Below the pieces are notes generated by a model. That model made no database searches and was not told the origin of the DNA. It saw only the letters and a list, made by a program, of their open reading frames with translations. Shown one piece after another: positions 45,388-55,026 of a DNA stretch of 64,000 bases (its first letter is position 1; each line of letters opens with the position of its first letter). This DNA comes from an uncultured Rhodanobacteraceae bacterium (GTDB taxonomy: Bacteria; Pseudomonadota; Gammaproteobacteria; Xanthomonadales; SZUA-5), in assembly GCA_937928755.1 (NCBI GenBank), contig CALEZI010000179.1, positions 24,533 to 88,532 of the forward strand. Direction: 5' to 3'. Position numbers and translations under genes: made by a program.

Positions 45388-46488
45388 CTACAGCCAGCGG
45401 CGCGCCAGCCAGCCGATCAGCTCGGCAATCCAGTTCAGGCCGAAACGCCGAGACCAGCGCTGGCGCGTTATTTCCTCGGCCTGCGCAAGGTCGTGTTCGA
45501 AATCGTCGGCGAGGTCCTGGTTGAGGGCAGGGTGGTCCGACCACAGCACCAGTTCGTCGTTGATGAACAAGCTGCGGTAATCCAGGTTGGCCGTGCCGAC
45601 CATGCTCCAGTGATCGTCGATGACGGCGGTCTTCGCGTGCAGCATGCGCGGCAGGTATTCGAAAATGCGCACATTGCCGGCCAACAGGCGTGCATACGCG
45701 GCGCGGCTGGCCCATTGCGCCAGGCGCACGTCGCTGCGGCGCGGCACCAGCACGCGGACGTCGATACCGCGTGTCGCTGCGCTCACCAGCGCCCGCTGGA
45801 TCGACGCCGGCGGTACAAAATACGGTGTCGTCAACCAGATCCGCGTGCGTGCCTTGCCGAAGCGTCGCTTGAGCCAGCGATGCAGCAGGAAGCGACGCTT
45901 GATGCCGCGGTTGGGAACCAGGTAACCGTGGCGACCGCGCAGTTGACGCCATTGGCGTCGATGCCCGGCTCGCGGGTACTCGTCGAAGGCTTGAATCGCA
46001 TGCGCCACCAGATCGCCGCTCAGGCGCACGTGGGTGTCGCGCCAGCAATCGTCACCGTAGGCGCGCCGCGATGCTTCGCGGTGCACGTTGAAACCTCCGA
46101 GATAACAGCAGTTTTGGTCGACGATCAGCAGCTTGCGGTGGTTACGCCGATGAATTTCGAACGGCCGGCGCCAGTTCCAGCGGCGGCACCACTCGAGCTG
46201 CACGCCGCCGTCGATCAGCGCACTGGCGAAGTCGGCGTCGAGCGTGTCGAACGAACCCAGCGCATCCACCCGCAACTGCACCAGGCAACCGGCTCGCGCA
46301 CGCTCCATCAACGCCGCCGCGATCGCCTGCCCGACTTCGTCGGCAGCATAGATATAGGACTCCATGCGTACGCGACTGCGCGCCGCAGCGATGTCCTCCA
46401 CCATCGCCGCGTAAAGGGCGTCGCCATCCACAAAGTGCACGATACCGTCGTCGCCAGGCGAAGCCGGTTCCCGATGGGTGGTGGTCAT
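45388..46488 (-). CDS. clsB: Cardiolipin synthase (ClsB-like, PLD superfamily)
   Basis: A 366-residue enzyme that transfers phosphatidyl groups between lipids. Two HKD motifs are present: HRKLLIVD (with LGGFNVHREASRRAYG after it) and HAKTAVID (with VGTANLDYRSLFIND). Start ATG at 46488 has CAGGAA 7 nt upstream; a longer frame to 46542 adds a non-conserved N-terminus. The length fits the short ClsB class without the N-terminal membrane segments of ClsA. The C-terminal basic region (RFGLNWIAELIGWLARRWL) may associate with the membrane. Confidence 0.88.
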   Translation of the reverse strand: MTTTHREPASPGDDGIVHFVDGDALYAAMVEDIAAARSRVRMESYIYAADEVGQAIAAALMERARAGCLVQLRVDALGSFDTLDADFASALIDGGVQLEWCRRWNWRRPFEIHRRNHRKLLIVDQNCCYLGGFNVHREASRRAYGDDCWRDTHVRLSGDLVAHAIQAFDEYPRAGHRRQWRQLRGRHGYLVPNRGIKRRFLLHRWLKRRFGKARTRIWLTTPYFVPPASIQRALVSAATRGIDVRVLVPRRSDVRLAQWASRAAYARLLAGNVRIFEYLPRMLHAKTAVIDDHWSMVGTANLDYRSLFINDELVLWSDHPALNQDLADDFEHDLAQAEEITRQRWSRRFGLNWIAELIGWLARRWL

Positions 46489-46549
46489 GCGCGATTCCTG
46501 TGCCGGCTCGCGCAGCGTGGCGGCGCGCCAGCAGCGCGTCAATGCCCCA

Positions 46550-46957
46550 TCAGGTCGACTCCAGCGGCCCGAGTGCGCGCAACTGCGAGAGCTTGATCTC
46601 GAGGCGCACCAGGCGATGGCGAATCGCGCGCATCGAGCGCCCCATCAACTGGCTGATCTCGTCGACGGTCATGCCCTTGCGGGCAAGCACGATCAGGCAG
46701 GCATCCTCGGCCGGCGCCCAGGCACCGGCCTTGTCCGGCAGAATGCCATGGTCGCTCGCATAACTCTTGACCGAACTGTAGCTGCGGCCCAGCAACCTCG
46801 CCGTCTCGTGAAGCGGTATGCCAAGCTTGCGCTGCTGCCGCAGCAAAGCGATTTCTTCAGATTCCCAGACCCGACCGAACACGGAATGCCTCTTGGTAAT
46901 GTCCCTGGCGCCGTCACGCGCGCGTCTCGACGGGCGACGGTTGGCCTCAACTGACAC
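46550..46957 (-). CDS. SANT/Myb-like tandem helix-turn-helix protein
   Basis: A 135-residue protein from a GTG with two repeated DNA-binding-like units: EEIALLRQQRKLGIPLHETARLLGRSYSSVKSYASDHG and EDACLIVLARKGMTVDEISQLMGRSMRAIRHRLVRLEI. Each has a Trp-poor but Myb/SANT-like three-helix pattern, as in plant-like or resolvase-type HTH proteins. No nearby target is obvious; the gene is 61 bp from the cardiolipin synthase start. Confidence 0.7.
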   Translation of the reverse strand: MSVEANRRPSRRARDGARDITKRHSVFGRVWESEEIALLRQQRKLGIPLHETARLLGRSYSSVKSYASDHGILPDKAGAWAPAEDACLIVLARKGMTVDEISQLMGRSMRAIRHRLVRLEIKLSQLRALGPLEST

Positions 46958-47239
46958 GCGAGACTAGCGCTTGAAAAGTGCGGTGCGTGTAAAGCTTGTG
47001 TGCAAATCCGCACCTCGGTGCGAATCGCTTTCTCCGATTGGCGAACGCAAGCTGCACCCCGCTGTCACGCTCGGAAGCAGCGGTTTCGTCGCACGTCCGG
47101 GCCTCGGCGGCGCGCATGAAATTCAGCCACAGCCGCACTATTCTCGGCGCTCGACATGCGGCAACGGGTAACCGCGATGAACCGGATGCCGCGATCCAGC
47201 TATCGGTCCGACGCACTGAACAGGGAGCTTCCCGCGTAG

Positions 47240-48826
47240 GTGACGACCCATCCGCAGCCATCAGCAGGCTATTGGCAGACGGTCACGGTGGCAGCGGCAC
47301 TCGCCGTGTTCGCGCTCTACGTCTGGCTTGCCGTGTCCAATCCGCACGTCGCCCTGTTGGCTGACGACGCGCTCTACCTGCTGATGGCGGACCTGTATTC
47401 GCCGTGGCGCGATGCCACCGGGCCGACCTATCACTACGTGCGCGCGGTCAGTCACTTGCCGCCGGTCTTCCCGCTGTACCTCGGCCTGCTCGGAGGCGGC
47501 GCCGACAACATCGCGGCGGCACGAGTCGCCTGCGCCGCCGCGATGACCATTGCCTGCGCACTGGTCTACCTGTACGCATTGGGTCGCGGTTGCGGGCGGC
47601 CCACGGCGGCTTGGGTGGCCGTTTTTGTCGCGCTCGCGCCGGCGACCCTGATCCACGTGATCGATATCTGGAGCGAAGGTCTCTATCTCGCGTTGTCGCT
47701 GGCGGTGCTGATGTACGCGGCGCACATCGCCAAACAACCGCGCTCCTGGCCGTACCTGGTCCTGCTCGGGCTGCTGGTCGCGTGCGCCATCGGCACGCGG
47801 ACCATCGGTGTCGCCCTCATCCCTGTCGTCCTGTGGGCGTTGCGCGGCGCTGGTTGGCGCACGCTGGCAATCGTCCTCGGCAGTCTGGTGGTGGGCCATG
47901 GACTGATTTCCGTGCTCGCGCAGACTGGCGGCGGTGAATCCTATGCTGGCCAGATTGCGGCGGCCTATGGCGCCGATCCTCTGGCGGCCTTGCGCGCGCA
48001 ATTGTCGTCCAGCCTGTCGCTGCTGCCATCCGCGTTGAGCAAAGTGCTGATCTACCAACATGCACCGACGCCCTGGCAAAGCGCGCTGCTGGCGCTCGCG
48101 CTGCTCGCCATGCTGGCCGGACTGGTCACCGAGATCCGTCGACGCAGCGCGATTGCCGTTTATTTCGTGGCCTATCTGGGCGTGGTGTTGCTGTGGCCGT
48201 ACCCCGCGATCCTGGATCGATTCGTGTATCCGTTGCTGCCGATCCTGTTGTTGCTGATCGTGCGCGGAAGCCGGACGCTGTCCTCTCGCCGATGGCCATC
48301 GATATTGGCGCCGGCGGCGCTGACGCTGGCGATGATGCCGGCGCTGATCGGGTTCTCGCAGCGGGCAATGACGCCAGTACCCGACCCGGCGCTCGCCGAC
48401 TGGCGCACGACGCGTTATTGGCTGGATCCGTTTCGGGGTCCCGATCCGCTGTCGGGTATTCGTGGCCGCGCTGCCTACATCGACGCCGCCCGGAGCGTGA
48501 ACAGCATGGTCCCGGTGAATGCATGCGTCTACACGACGATCGTGCAGATGGTCGTGTTCTGGGGTCGGCGGGCGGCATACCAACCGCCATCAGCGCAGGC
48601 GCTGGCCCAGCCCGAGAGCCTGGCCTGCCAGTACTTTCTTGCCGTCGCCGATGCGGGGAACAGGCCACCGATGTATCCACTGGATTTGCTGGGCGGAACC
48701 GCCGAAACCTTGGCGACCATCCGGGCGCCGGGCGCCGATCCGGCCGAGGGCCTGGTTGTCGCTGTGCTGTTTCGCTGGCCGCCCACGCCGACAGCACGGA
48801 CCACCCCGCAACCCGAATCGCAATGA
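47240..48826 (+). CDS. Polytopic GT-C-like membrane protein (glycosyltransferase family 39-like)
   Basis: A 528-residue protein with about eleven hydrophobic segments and a short acidic motif after the first (LLADDALYLLMADLYSPWR). Such an acidic pair in the first periplasmic loop is typical of GT-C glycosyltransferases using polyprenyl-phosphate donors. A C-terminal soluble part of about 110 residues (DPFRGPDPLSGIRGRAAYIDAARSVNSMVPVNACVYTTI) completes it. Start GTG; ribosome site weak. No cognate lipid-carbohydrate genes lie nearby, so the donor and acceptor are open. Confidence 0.72.
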   Translation: MTTHPQPSAGYWQTVTVAAALAVFALYVWLAVSNPHVALLADDALYLLMADLYSPWRDATGPTYHYVRAVSHLPPVFPLYLGLLGGGADNIAAARVACAAAMTIACALVYLYALGRGCGRPTAAWVAVFVALAPATLIHVIDIWSEGLYLALSLAVLMYAAHIAKQPRSWPYLVLLGLLVACAIGTRTIGVALIPVVLWALRGAGWRTLAIVLGSLVVGHGLISVLAQTGGGESYAGQIAAAYGADPLAALRAQLSSSLSLLPSALSKVLIYQHAPTPWQSALLALALLAMLAGLVTEIRRRSAIAVYFVAYLGVVLLWPYPAILDRFVYPLLPILLLLIVRGSRTLSSRRWPSILAPAALTLAMMPALIGFSQRAMTPVPDPALADWRTTRYWLDPFRGPDPLSGIRGRAAYIDAARSVNSMVPVNACVYTTIVQMVVFWGRRAAYQPPSAQALAQPESLACQYFLAVADAGNRPPMYPLDLLGGTAETLATIRAPGADPAEGLVVAVLFRWPPTPTARTTPQPESQ

Positions 48827-48860
48827 GCCTGCGTCGCAGCGATTCGACTGCGCCGAGAGG

Positions 48861-49529
48861 CTACGAACAGCGGCAAAGATCGCCCAAGGTCAGCCGATCG
48901 AGTGGCGCGATTCGCGACGCCTGCGCCAGCAGCAGTTCGGCGCAGGCGAGTGCGTCCACGGCGGCATTGTGTGCGCGGTAGCTGGGCAGGTGGTAGCGCG
49001 CGCGACAGGCGTGCAGGCGCAATGCGTCGTCGGGGTCGTTGTGGTGACGGCGCAGATGCGCCTCGATGGCCATGGTGTCGACCACCCTTAGCCGGGGCGG
49101 AATGCCGTACATGGCGCGGCAGGCGCGCGTGATGAACTCGACTTCGATGACCGCGCAGTGGGCCAGCAGTGCGCGTCCGGTCAGCAGGGGCAGCAGTCGT
49201 GCCATCGCCTGGGCAAGGCTGACGCCGGCGGCGACATCGCTGTCCAACAGGCCGTGAATGGTCGCGCTCTGGCCCACGCTGCCGGCGCTGCTGTTGATCA
49301 GGAGGTGCCCGGACTCCCTCATCTGAATGCCGCCGCGGCTGACCAGCACCCAGCCGACGCTGAGAATGCGATCGTGCTTCGGATCAAGCCCGGTGGTCTC
49401 GACATCGAGTGCCAGCAGTTCGCTGTCGATGAGGCGCTGCGATGGCGCCGGCAACGATTGGGCGTAGTTGGCAGCGAGCGGCGTGGTCGCCGCGCGGCGA
49501 CCGTAGCGCCAGTGCATCCAGCCGTTCAC
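48861..49529 (-). CDS. 3'-5' exonuclease of the DnaQ type
   Basis: A 222-residue exonuclease. It has an Exo I motif LLALDVETTGLDP, Exo II AHCAVIEVEFI, and Exo III RAHNAAVDALACAELLLA. The pattern is DnaQ-like (DEDDh), used in DNA or RNA 3'-end trimming. The GTG start overlaps the preceding DUF294 stop codon (GTGA), so the two are translationally coupled. The same pairing with DUF294 proteins is seen widely in Gammaproteobacteria, from memory. Confidence 0.9.
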   Translation of the reverse strand: MNGWMHWRYGRRAATTPLAANYAQSLPAPSQRLIDSELLALDVETTGLDPKHDRILSVGWVLVSRGGIQMRESGHLLINSSAGSVGQSATIHGLLDSDVAAGVSLAQAMARLLPLLTGRALLAHCAVIEVEFITRACRAMYGIPPRLRVVDTMAIEAHLRRHHNDPDDALRLHACRARYHLPSYRAHNAAVDALACAELLLAQASRIAPLDRLTLGDLCRCS

Positions 49530-51373
49530 CGGATTCCGTAGGCGTTGCCGAGCGCCGCCTGCGCCAGGCGGATCACGCCGAAGGCATCGCGCAGCGCAGC
49601 GCGATCGCCGCGCAACAGGCGATCGGGATTGATGCGGTTGTCGGGGATTTCGCCTGCAGCCAGTTGCGCCGACTGGCTCTGCAGGCGCAGGCGCAGGATC
49701 AGGCGGAAGGCAGCGCCGAGCTCTCTGGCATCGGCAGGTGCCAGCCGGCCGGCGTCGCGCAGCGCGTCGATGCGTTGCAGGCAACCGGCCTCGCGGATGC
49801 CGGCCGCCAAAGCCTGCACGCGCAGCACGTCGGTCAACGGCATGGCGCCGGCCGCTTTCAGGTCCAGCGTGTCGCGATGCTCGCCCTCGCGGGCAACCAC
49901 GAAGCGCCGAAACAGGCCGAGTGGTACGTCGAATGCCAGCGCCTGGCGCGCCAGCACGCCAAGGAACAGCGTATTGCCCGCCGCATGGGCATAGATGCTG
50001 GCCTGCAGCGCCTCGAACAGCGCTCGGTCGCCGGCCACCATCCGCTGGTCGAAAAACACGCTGGCGTGCAACAGGGCCGCCGGTTTTGGCTCACTGATCC
50101 AGTTTCGGAAACAGCTCTGCCAGGCCTCCAGCGGCAAACGCCACGCCGGGTTGCGCGCCATGATGTCGCCGCTGCACCAGGTGTAGCCGCAGGCATTCAG
50201 GCCGTCGCATACCTCGGTCGCCAGCGCCGCGAAGTAAGCCGCCTCCGCTTGATCCGGCGCGCGTTCGAGGATCAGGCCATTGTCCTGGTCGGTGCAGACG
50301 CCCTGCTCATTGCGCGCCTGCGAGCCGAAGCAGATCCAGGCAAAAGCCATCGGCGGCGGCCCCAGTTGCGCCTGCGCCAATTGCAGCAGGCGCCGGGTGA
50401 AGGCGTCGGTGAGCGCGCTCAGCATGTGCGCCACATCGTCCGGGCGCGCCCCACTGGCGAGCAGCAGGGCGAACATCTGCGGAATGCGCGCTGCCACCGC
50501 GCGCAGTGCCTCAACGCTGTCCTGCTTGTACACCTGGCGGACCAGGTACAGCGGATGCTGCGTCTGCAGGCTGATCAGATCGCGCGTGGTGATCATGCCG
50601 ACCGGACGCCCGCCCTGGGTCAGCGGCAGGTGGTGGATGCCGCGGTTGACCATCACCAGGAAGGCCTCGAACACCGGCCGGTCGACATCCAGACTGGCCG
50701 GATCGGCGGTCATGATGGCGCTGACCGGGGTCGCCGGATCGAGTCCGCGAGCGAGCACGCGGTTGCGCAGATCGCGATCGGTGACGATGCCGGTCATCTG
50801 CTGTGGATTGCCGATCAGGATCGAGGACACGTTGTTGCTCGACATCGAGCGTGCCGCGTCGGCGATGCTGGCTTCGGCCGCGATCATCACCGGTGGACGC
50901 CGCGACAACTGCCCGACCGGCGTTGCCAGCATCGCGTTGCCGGTGGTGTTGTCGCTGGCGCCGCGCAGACGCTGTTCCAGCGTGCGCACGTAGAACTGGT
51001 CGAAGGCGCTGTCCTCGGCGCACAACTCGCGAAACGCCGCGACCGGCAGCAGGTAGATCAGCCCATCCTCGATCATCGTCACCCGGTTGCGCACCGGGTT
51101 GCCGGTCAGCAGCGACGGCAAGCCGTAACTTTCGCCCTCGGCGAGGTGGATCACCAGATGACCATCCGCATTGTGCACTTCGACGGCGCCGCGGCGGATC
51201 ACCGCCAGCGCCGTATTGGTGCCGCCAATGTGCAGCAACACATCGCCCCGGCGCCGATAGATGATCTCGATCTGGCGCGCCGCATGCTCCAGCAGAGCCG
51301 GGCGCAAGGCATCGAAAGGCGCGTGTGCCTTGAGAAACTCGACGATTTCGGACAGCTCAGGCGAGGTACTCAT
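49526..51373 (-). CDS. DUF294 nucleotidyltransferase with cNMP-binding and CBS domains
   Basis: A 615-residue protein. A cyclic-nucleotide-binding domain occupies about residues 15-125 (RRRGDVLLHIGG...VHLAEGESYGLPSLL). Two CBS units follow (ASIADAARSMSSNNVSSILIGN; LMTADPASLDVDRPVFEAFLVMVNRGIHHLPL). The C-terminal half is a DUF294 nucleotidyltransferase (WICFGSQARNEQGVCTDQDNGLIL) with GSQ-type and DQD metal motifs. Its substrate is unknown. Overlaps the exonuclease gene by GTGA. The Met at 51373 was chosen because residues further upstream lack family sequence. Confidence 0.9.
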   Translation of the reverse strand: MSTSPELSEIVEFLKAHAPFDALRPALLEHAARQIEIIYRRRGDVLLHIGGTNTALAVIRRGAVEVHNADGHLVIHLAEGESYGLPSLLTGNPVRNRVTMIEDGLIYLLPVAAFRELCAEDSAFDQFYVRTLEQRLRGASDNTTGNAMLATPVGQLSRRPPVMIAAEASIADAARSMSSNNVSSILIGNPQQMTGIVTDRDLRNRVLARGLDPATPVSAIMTADPASLDVDRPVFEAFLVMVNRGIHHLPLTQGGRPVGMITTRDLISLQTQHPLYLVRQVYKQDSVEALRAVAARIPQMFALLLASGARPDDVAHMLSALTDAFTRRLLQLAQAQLGPPPMAFAWICFGSQARNEQGVCTDQDNGLILERAPDQAEAAYFAALATEVCDGLNACGYTWCSGDIMARNPAWRLPLEAWQSCFRNWISEPKPAALLHASVFFDQRMVAGDRALFEALQASIYAHAAGNTLFLGVLARQALAFDVPLGLFRRFVVAREGEHRDTLDLKAAGAMPLTDVLRVQALAAGIREAGCLQRIDALRDAGRLAPADARELGAAFRLILRLRLQSQSAQLAAGEIPDNRINPDRLLRGDRAALRDAFGVIRLAQAALGNAYGIR

Positions 51374-51527
51374 GGGGAACTGTCGGCTGCGGCCGGGAGA
51401 CGGCAAGCATCGCATGCGTTTTTCGCCGAGGTTACTGCGCAATGGTCTAAGGCCCGCTGCTGGCGCGACGCGCCACACACTGAACACTCCGCGCTACACT
51501 GAAGCCGCAAACCACCCTGGCGACGTC

Positions 51528-51881
51528 ATGACCCGCAACCACCGCAGCATCGACGACCTGCGCCGACGCATCCCGACCTTCGTCTGCGTGGTCGGATGTC
51601 ACGACTGCTGCGGGCCGGTGACCGCCGCGTCAGAGGAAATGGCGCGACTGCCGGTCAAGACCGAGGCCGAGCATGATCGCGCGCTGGCTGAACTCAGTTG
51701 TCCGCACCTGGGACATCGCGGTTGCGAGGTCTATGCCGAGCGCCCGCTGATCTGTCGCTTGTTCGGCACCACGCCCAACCTGCCCTGCCCCAACGGCCGG
51801 CGACCGGTGTACATGATCGATCCGCGTACAGAAGAGGAAATCCACGCGTTTCTGGCGCGCACGCGACAAGTGCTGGTGTGA
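51528..51881 (+). CDS. YkgJ-family cysteine-cluster protein
   Basis: A 117-residue protein with conserved cysteines VVGCHDCCGPV, CPHLGHRGCEVYAERPLICRLFG and NLPCPNG. This matches the YkgJ/CxxCxxCC family that binds zinc or iron-sulfur. The function is unknown. The ATG is at 51528; the long open frame upstream of it is antisense to DUF294. The gene faces the copper chaperone gene convergently, 20 bp away. Confidence 0.85.
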   Translation: MTRNHRSIDDLRRRIPTFVCVVGCHDCCGPVTAASEEMARLPVKTEAEHDRALAELSCPHLGHRGCEVYAERPLICRLFGTTPNLPCPNGRRPVYMIDPRTEEEIHAFLARTRQVLV

Positions 51882-51901
51882 GGCGTTGGCGATGCCGAAG
51901 G

Positions 51902-52108
51902 TCAGTCTGTGCCCTTCAGCAACTTCGCCGGATAGCCCTCGTCGACCAACGCTGCAATCACCTGCTCCACAGGCAGCGCAGTGCGGATCGCGAGCTGTTT
52001 CGCGGCCAGGTCCACGGTTATGGTCGCCTGCGCATCGTGGGCCCTGATCGCTTCGGTCACGGCGCGGACGCAGTGCTGGCAGCTCAAGTTGTCGACCTGC
52101 AATTGCAT
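51902..52108 (-). CDS. copZ: Copper chaperone, heavy-metal-associated domain (CopZ)
   Basis: A 68-residue HMA-domain protein with the metal-binding motif NLSCQHC at residues near 7-13. Length and fold fit CopZ, which carries Cu(I) to CopA. It is divergent from the CopA gene (52273), separated by 164 bp. This spacer should contain the copper-responsive operator; ACCTTGGCATGCGGGCAGGAT around 52213-52233 is a possible degenerate MerR/CueR-type dyad, not certain. Confidence 0.9.
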   Translation of the reverse strand: MQLQVDNLSCQHCVRAVTEAIRAHDAQATITVDLAAKQLAIRTALPVEQVIAALVDEGYPAKLLKGTD

Positions 52109-52272
52109 GGCGGTGACTCCGGTTCCTTTGAGCGAGCTTGCCCGACTTCGACTTGCGGCCGATTGCGCCTGGTCAAGCGCCGCATCGTCAGCCCGCGTCT
52201 GGCGGCGGTCGGCGACCTTGGCATGCGGGCAGGATCGGAACTGAATCCGATGATGGATGCGGGTGAGCGCTG

Positions 52273-54579
52273 ATGGAAGCGGAATCCAGGGATGGCGCCA
52301 AACTGGAGTGGCAGATCGGCATTGGCGGCATGACCTGCGCATCGTGCGTGGCGCGTGTCGAAAAGGCGTTGAACAAGGTCCCCGGGGTGATCCAGGCCAG
52401 CGTCAACCTGGCCACCGAATCGGCACATGTGTGCTCGACCACGGCGTTGACCCGCGAGATGCTCGTTGCCGCGGTCGTCGGTGCCGGCTACGAGGCCAAC
52501 TGGCCGAGCGCGCATCCCGACATCGCCGACGGCCCTGCACCGCAGGAACTGGCGCTTCGGCGCGAACGGAATCACCTGATGATCGCTGCGGCACTCAGCC
52601 TGCCGCTGGTGCTGCCGATGCTTGCGCTGCCCTTCGGCGTGCACTGGATGCTGCCGGGCTGGGTGCAATGGCTGTTGGCAACGCCGGTGCAGTTCTGGCT
52701 GGGCACGCGCTTCTATCGAGCGGCCTGGGGCGCGCTGAAAGCCCGCAGCGGCAACATGGACTTGCTGGTGGCGATCGGCACCTCGGCGGCCTATGGGTTG
52801 AGTGTGTTTCATTTGCTGCTGGGGGAGCGCACTGGCGACGGCTTCTCGCACTCGGGCAGCGCGCCTTTGTATTTCGAGGCCTCCGCCGTGGTGATCACGC
52901 TGGTTCTGCTCGGCAAATGGCTGGAAGGCCGCGCCCGCCGGCAAACCACCGATGCGATCCGTGCGCTGCAGGCGCTGCGCCCGGCGACGGCTCGAGTCAT
53001 CCGCGACGGTGTCGAGCTCGAGCTGCCAATCGCCGCAGTACGCCTCGGCGACAGCGTGCGCGTGCTGCCGGGCGAACGCATTCCGGTCGACGCTCGCGTG
53101 CTCGAGGGCCGCAGCCACGTCGACGAATCCTTGTTGACCGGAGAATCGCTGCCGGTCAGCAAGCAGCCCGGCGATCTGGTCACCGGTGGCGCCGTCAATG
53201 GCGAAGGCCGGTTGCTGCTCGGCACCCGCGCGATCGGCGCCGAGACGGCATTGGCGCGGATCATCCGCATGGTCGAGGACGCGCAGGCGCAGAAGGCACC
53301 GATCCAGCGGGTCGTCGACCGGGTCAGCGCTGTATTCGTGCCGGTGGTTCTGGTGCTGGCACTGCTGACGCTGCTCGGCTGGGGCTTCGCCCGCGGCGAC
53401 TGGGATCAGGCGCTGCTGAATGCGGTGGCCGTGCTGGTGATCGCATGCCCGTGCGCACTCGGACTGGCGACGCCGACCGCGATCATGGCGGGCACCGGCA
53501 TGGCCGCGCGGGCCGGCATCCTGTTCAAGGATGCACAGGCGCTGGAAAGCGCGCAGGGCCTGCGCACCGTGGCCTTCGACAAGACCGGGACCTTGACCCT
53601 GGGCTTGCCGGTGTTGGCGGAGGTCGTGGTCGTTGGCGATGCTGCCCGCGGCCGTCCAACGGCGGGCGAAACCGCTCCTCCCGATTCCGATCGGGCGCTG
53701 TCGATCGCCGCCGCGCTGCAATCCGGCAGCGAGCATCCGCTGGCAAGAGCGGTGCTTGCGATGGCGGCGGCACGCGGCCTGCAGGCGCCGCCCGCGCAAT
53801 CGCTGCGCGCAGTCGCCGGGCGCGGCATCGAGGGCGTGATCGACGGCGAGCGCTGGCTGCTGGGCAGCGGTCGCTGGATGCAGGAGTCGGGGATTGCCGA
53901 ATTGCCGCTGGCGGACGCCGTGGCGCGACAGCAGCAGGCGGGCCGCAGCCTGGCCTGGCTGGCGACCGGGGCGGACGGCGGTGTCCGGCTGCAGGCACTG
54001 CTGGCCTTCGGCGACCAGCCGCGGCCGGAAGCCGGCGCCGCGGTGCGCGCCTTGAAGTCGCTCGGCATCCGCAGTGTGTTGATCTCCGGCGACCATCGCG
54101 CGGCGGCAGACCACCTCGCGCGTCTGGTCGGCATCGAGCCGGCGCAGGTGCATGCGGATGTGCTGCCGCAGCAGAAGGCCGAGGTCGTACGCGCCCTCGT
54201 CGCCGAGGCACCGACCGCGATGGTCGGCGACGGCGTCAACGACGCGCCGGCACTGGCGGCGGCAACCGTGGGCTTCGCGATGGGCAGCGGGACCGATGTC
54301 GCCATGCACGCCGCCGGCGTGACCCTGATGCGCTCCGATCCGCACCTGATCGCGGACGCCATTCACATCTCGCGGCGGACCACCCGCAAGATCCACCAGA
54401 ACCTGTTCTGGGCCTTCATCTACAACCTGATCGGCATCCCGCTGGCCGCCGCCGGTCTGCTGAACCCGGTGATCGCCGGCGCCGCGATGGCCTTCTCCAG
54501 CGTCAGCGTGGTGGCCAACACCTTGTTGTTGCGCCGCTGGCGGCCGCGTTCAACCTGGAAGCCTCGGTCGACCGAGTAG
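52273..54579 (+). CDS. copA: Cu(+)-transporting P-type ATPase
   Basis: A 768-residue P1B ATPase exporting Cu(I). Motifs: one HMA domain (GGMTCASCVARVEK, residues 19-32), transmembrane CPCALGLATPTA, phosphorylation DKTGTLTLG, and hinge GDGVNDAPAL. A TGES-type actuator loop (LLTGESLPVSKQ) is present. The single N-terminal HMA and total length match bacterial CopA. Divergent from copZ, forming a small copper homeostasis locus. Confidence 0.95.
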   Translation: MEAESRDGAKLEWQIGIGGMTCASCVARVEKALNKVPGVIQASVNLATESAHVCSTTALTREMLVAAVVGAGYEANWPSAHPDIADGPAPQELALRRERNHLMIAAALSLPLVLPMLALPFGVHWMLPGWVQWLLATPVQFWLGTRFYRAAWGALKARSGNMDLLVAIGTSAAYGLSVFHLLLGERTGDGFSHSGSAPLYFEASAVVITLVLLGKWLEGRARRQTTDAIRALQALRPATARVIRDGVELELPIAAVRLGDSVRVLPGERIPVDARVLEGRSHVDESLLTGESLPVSKQPGDLVTGGAVNGEGRLLLGTRAIGAETALARIIRMVEDAQAQKAPIQRVVDRVSAVFVPVVLVLALLTLLGWGFARGDWDQALLNAVAVLVIACPCALGLATPTAIMAGTGMAARAGILFKDAQALESAQGLRTVAFDKTGTLTLGLPVLAEVVVVGDAARGRPTAGETAPPDSDRALSIAAALQSGSEHPLARAVLAMAAARGLQAPPAQSLRAVAGRGIEGVIDGERWLLGSGRWMQESGIAELPLADAVARQQQAGRSLAWLATGADGGVRLQALLAFGDQPRPEAGAAVRALKSLGIRSVLISGDHRAAADHLARLVGIEPAQVHADVLPQQKAEVVRALVAEAPTAMVGDGVNDAPALAAATVGFAMGSGTDVAMHAAGVTLMRSDPHLIADAIHISRRTTRKIHQNLFWAFIYNLIGIPLAAAGLLNPVIAGAAMAFSSVSVVANTLLLRRWRPRSTWKPRSTE

Positions 54580-54678
54580 GTGGATTGGGCGGTACAGTGG
54601 AATAGCTCCCTGCTTGTGCCGCTTTCGGCCGAGTACTACCCTGCCAGCAACGTTCTACGAAGCCATGCTGTTCCCTAC

Positions 54679-54954
54679 ATGGGCACCGAAGTCACACCGA
54701 TCAAATCGACCTCTGCCAAGGGCCAGGTCACCATCCCGATCGCCATTCGCCGCAAGCTCGGGATCGAACCGGGCACCAAGATCCGCTTCGTCGAGCGCGA
54801 TGGGCAAGTCGTCTTGGAAAAGGTCGACTTGAGCCTCGCATCGCTGTGCGGAATGTTCACGGCGACGCGATCCGTGTCTCTTGAAGAGATGGATCGCGCA
54901 GTCGCGGAAGGGATGGCGGAGAAGTTTGCGAGGGCGCATTTGCTCAAGGCGTGA
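54679..54954 (+). CDS. AbrB/SpoVT-like DNA-binding protein, orphan antitoxin-like
   Basis: A 91-residue protein with an N-terminal AbrB/MazE swapped-hairpin domain (STSAKGQVTIPIAIRRKLGIEPGTKIRFVERDGQVVLEKVD). The C-terminal helix (SVSLEEMDRAVAEGMAEKFARAHLLKA) is the usual toxin-binding part of VapB-like antitoxins. No PIN toxin gene follows; instead a RAYT gene lies 72 bp downstream on the opposite strand. A lost toxin or a stand-alone regulator are both possible. Confidence 0.85.
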   Translation: MGTEVTPIKSTSAKGQVTIPIAIRRKLGIEPGTKIRFVERDGQVVLEKVDLSLASLCGMFTATRSVSLEEMDRAVAEGMAEKFARAHLLKA

Positions 54955-54989
54955 CAACGAGGGTCGCCAACCTGCGCAGCGCGGGATTG

Positions 54990-55020
54990 TAGGTTGGGCT
55001 AAGGCGCAGCCGTGCCCAAC
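54990..55020. repeat. REP-like element (first of three)
   Basis: TAGGTTGGGC, then a GC-rich loop, then GTGCCCAAC: an imperfect hairpin. Copies also occur at 55669-55700 (inverted) and 55712-55742 (direct), flanking the RAYT gene. Confidence 0.75.
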
Positions 55021-55026
55021 GGCGGC

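Noticed and set aside
48861..49784. Longer exonuclease ORF reaching 49784
   Set aside because: The first 85 codons overlap DUF294 and are Arg/Pro-rich shadow; the GTGA overlap gives a better start.
52213..52233. CueR-like operator upstream of copA
   Set aside because: The dyad is too degenerate to call as a feature; mentioned only as a possibility.
52084..54396. 770-codon ORF antisense to copA
   Set aside because: copA motifs are unambiguous.
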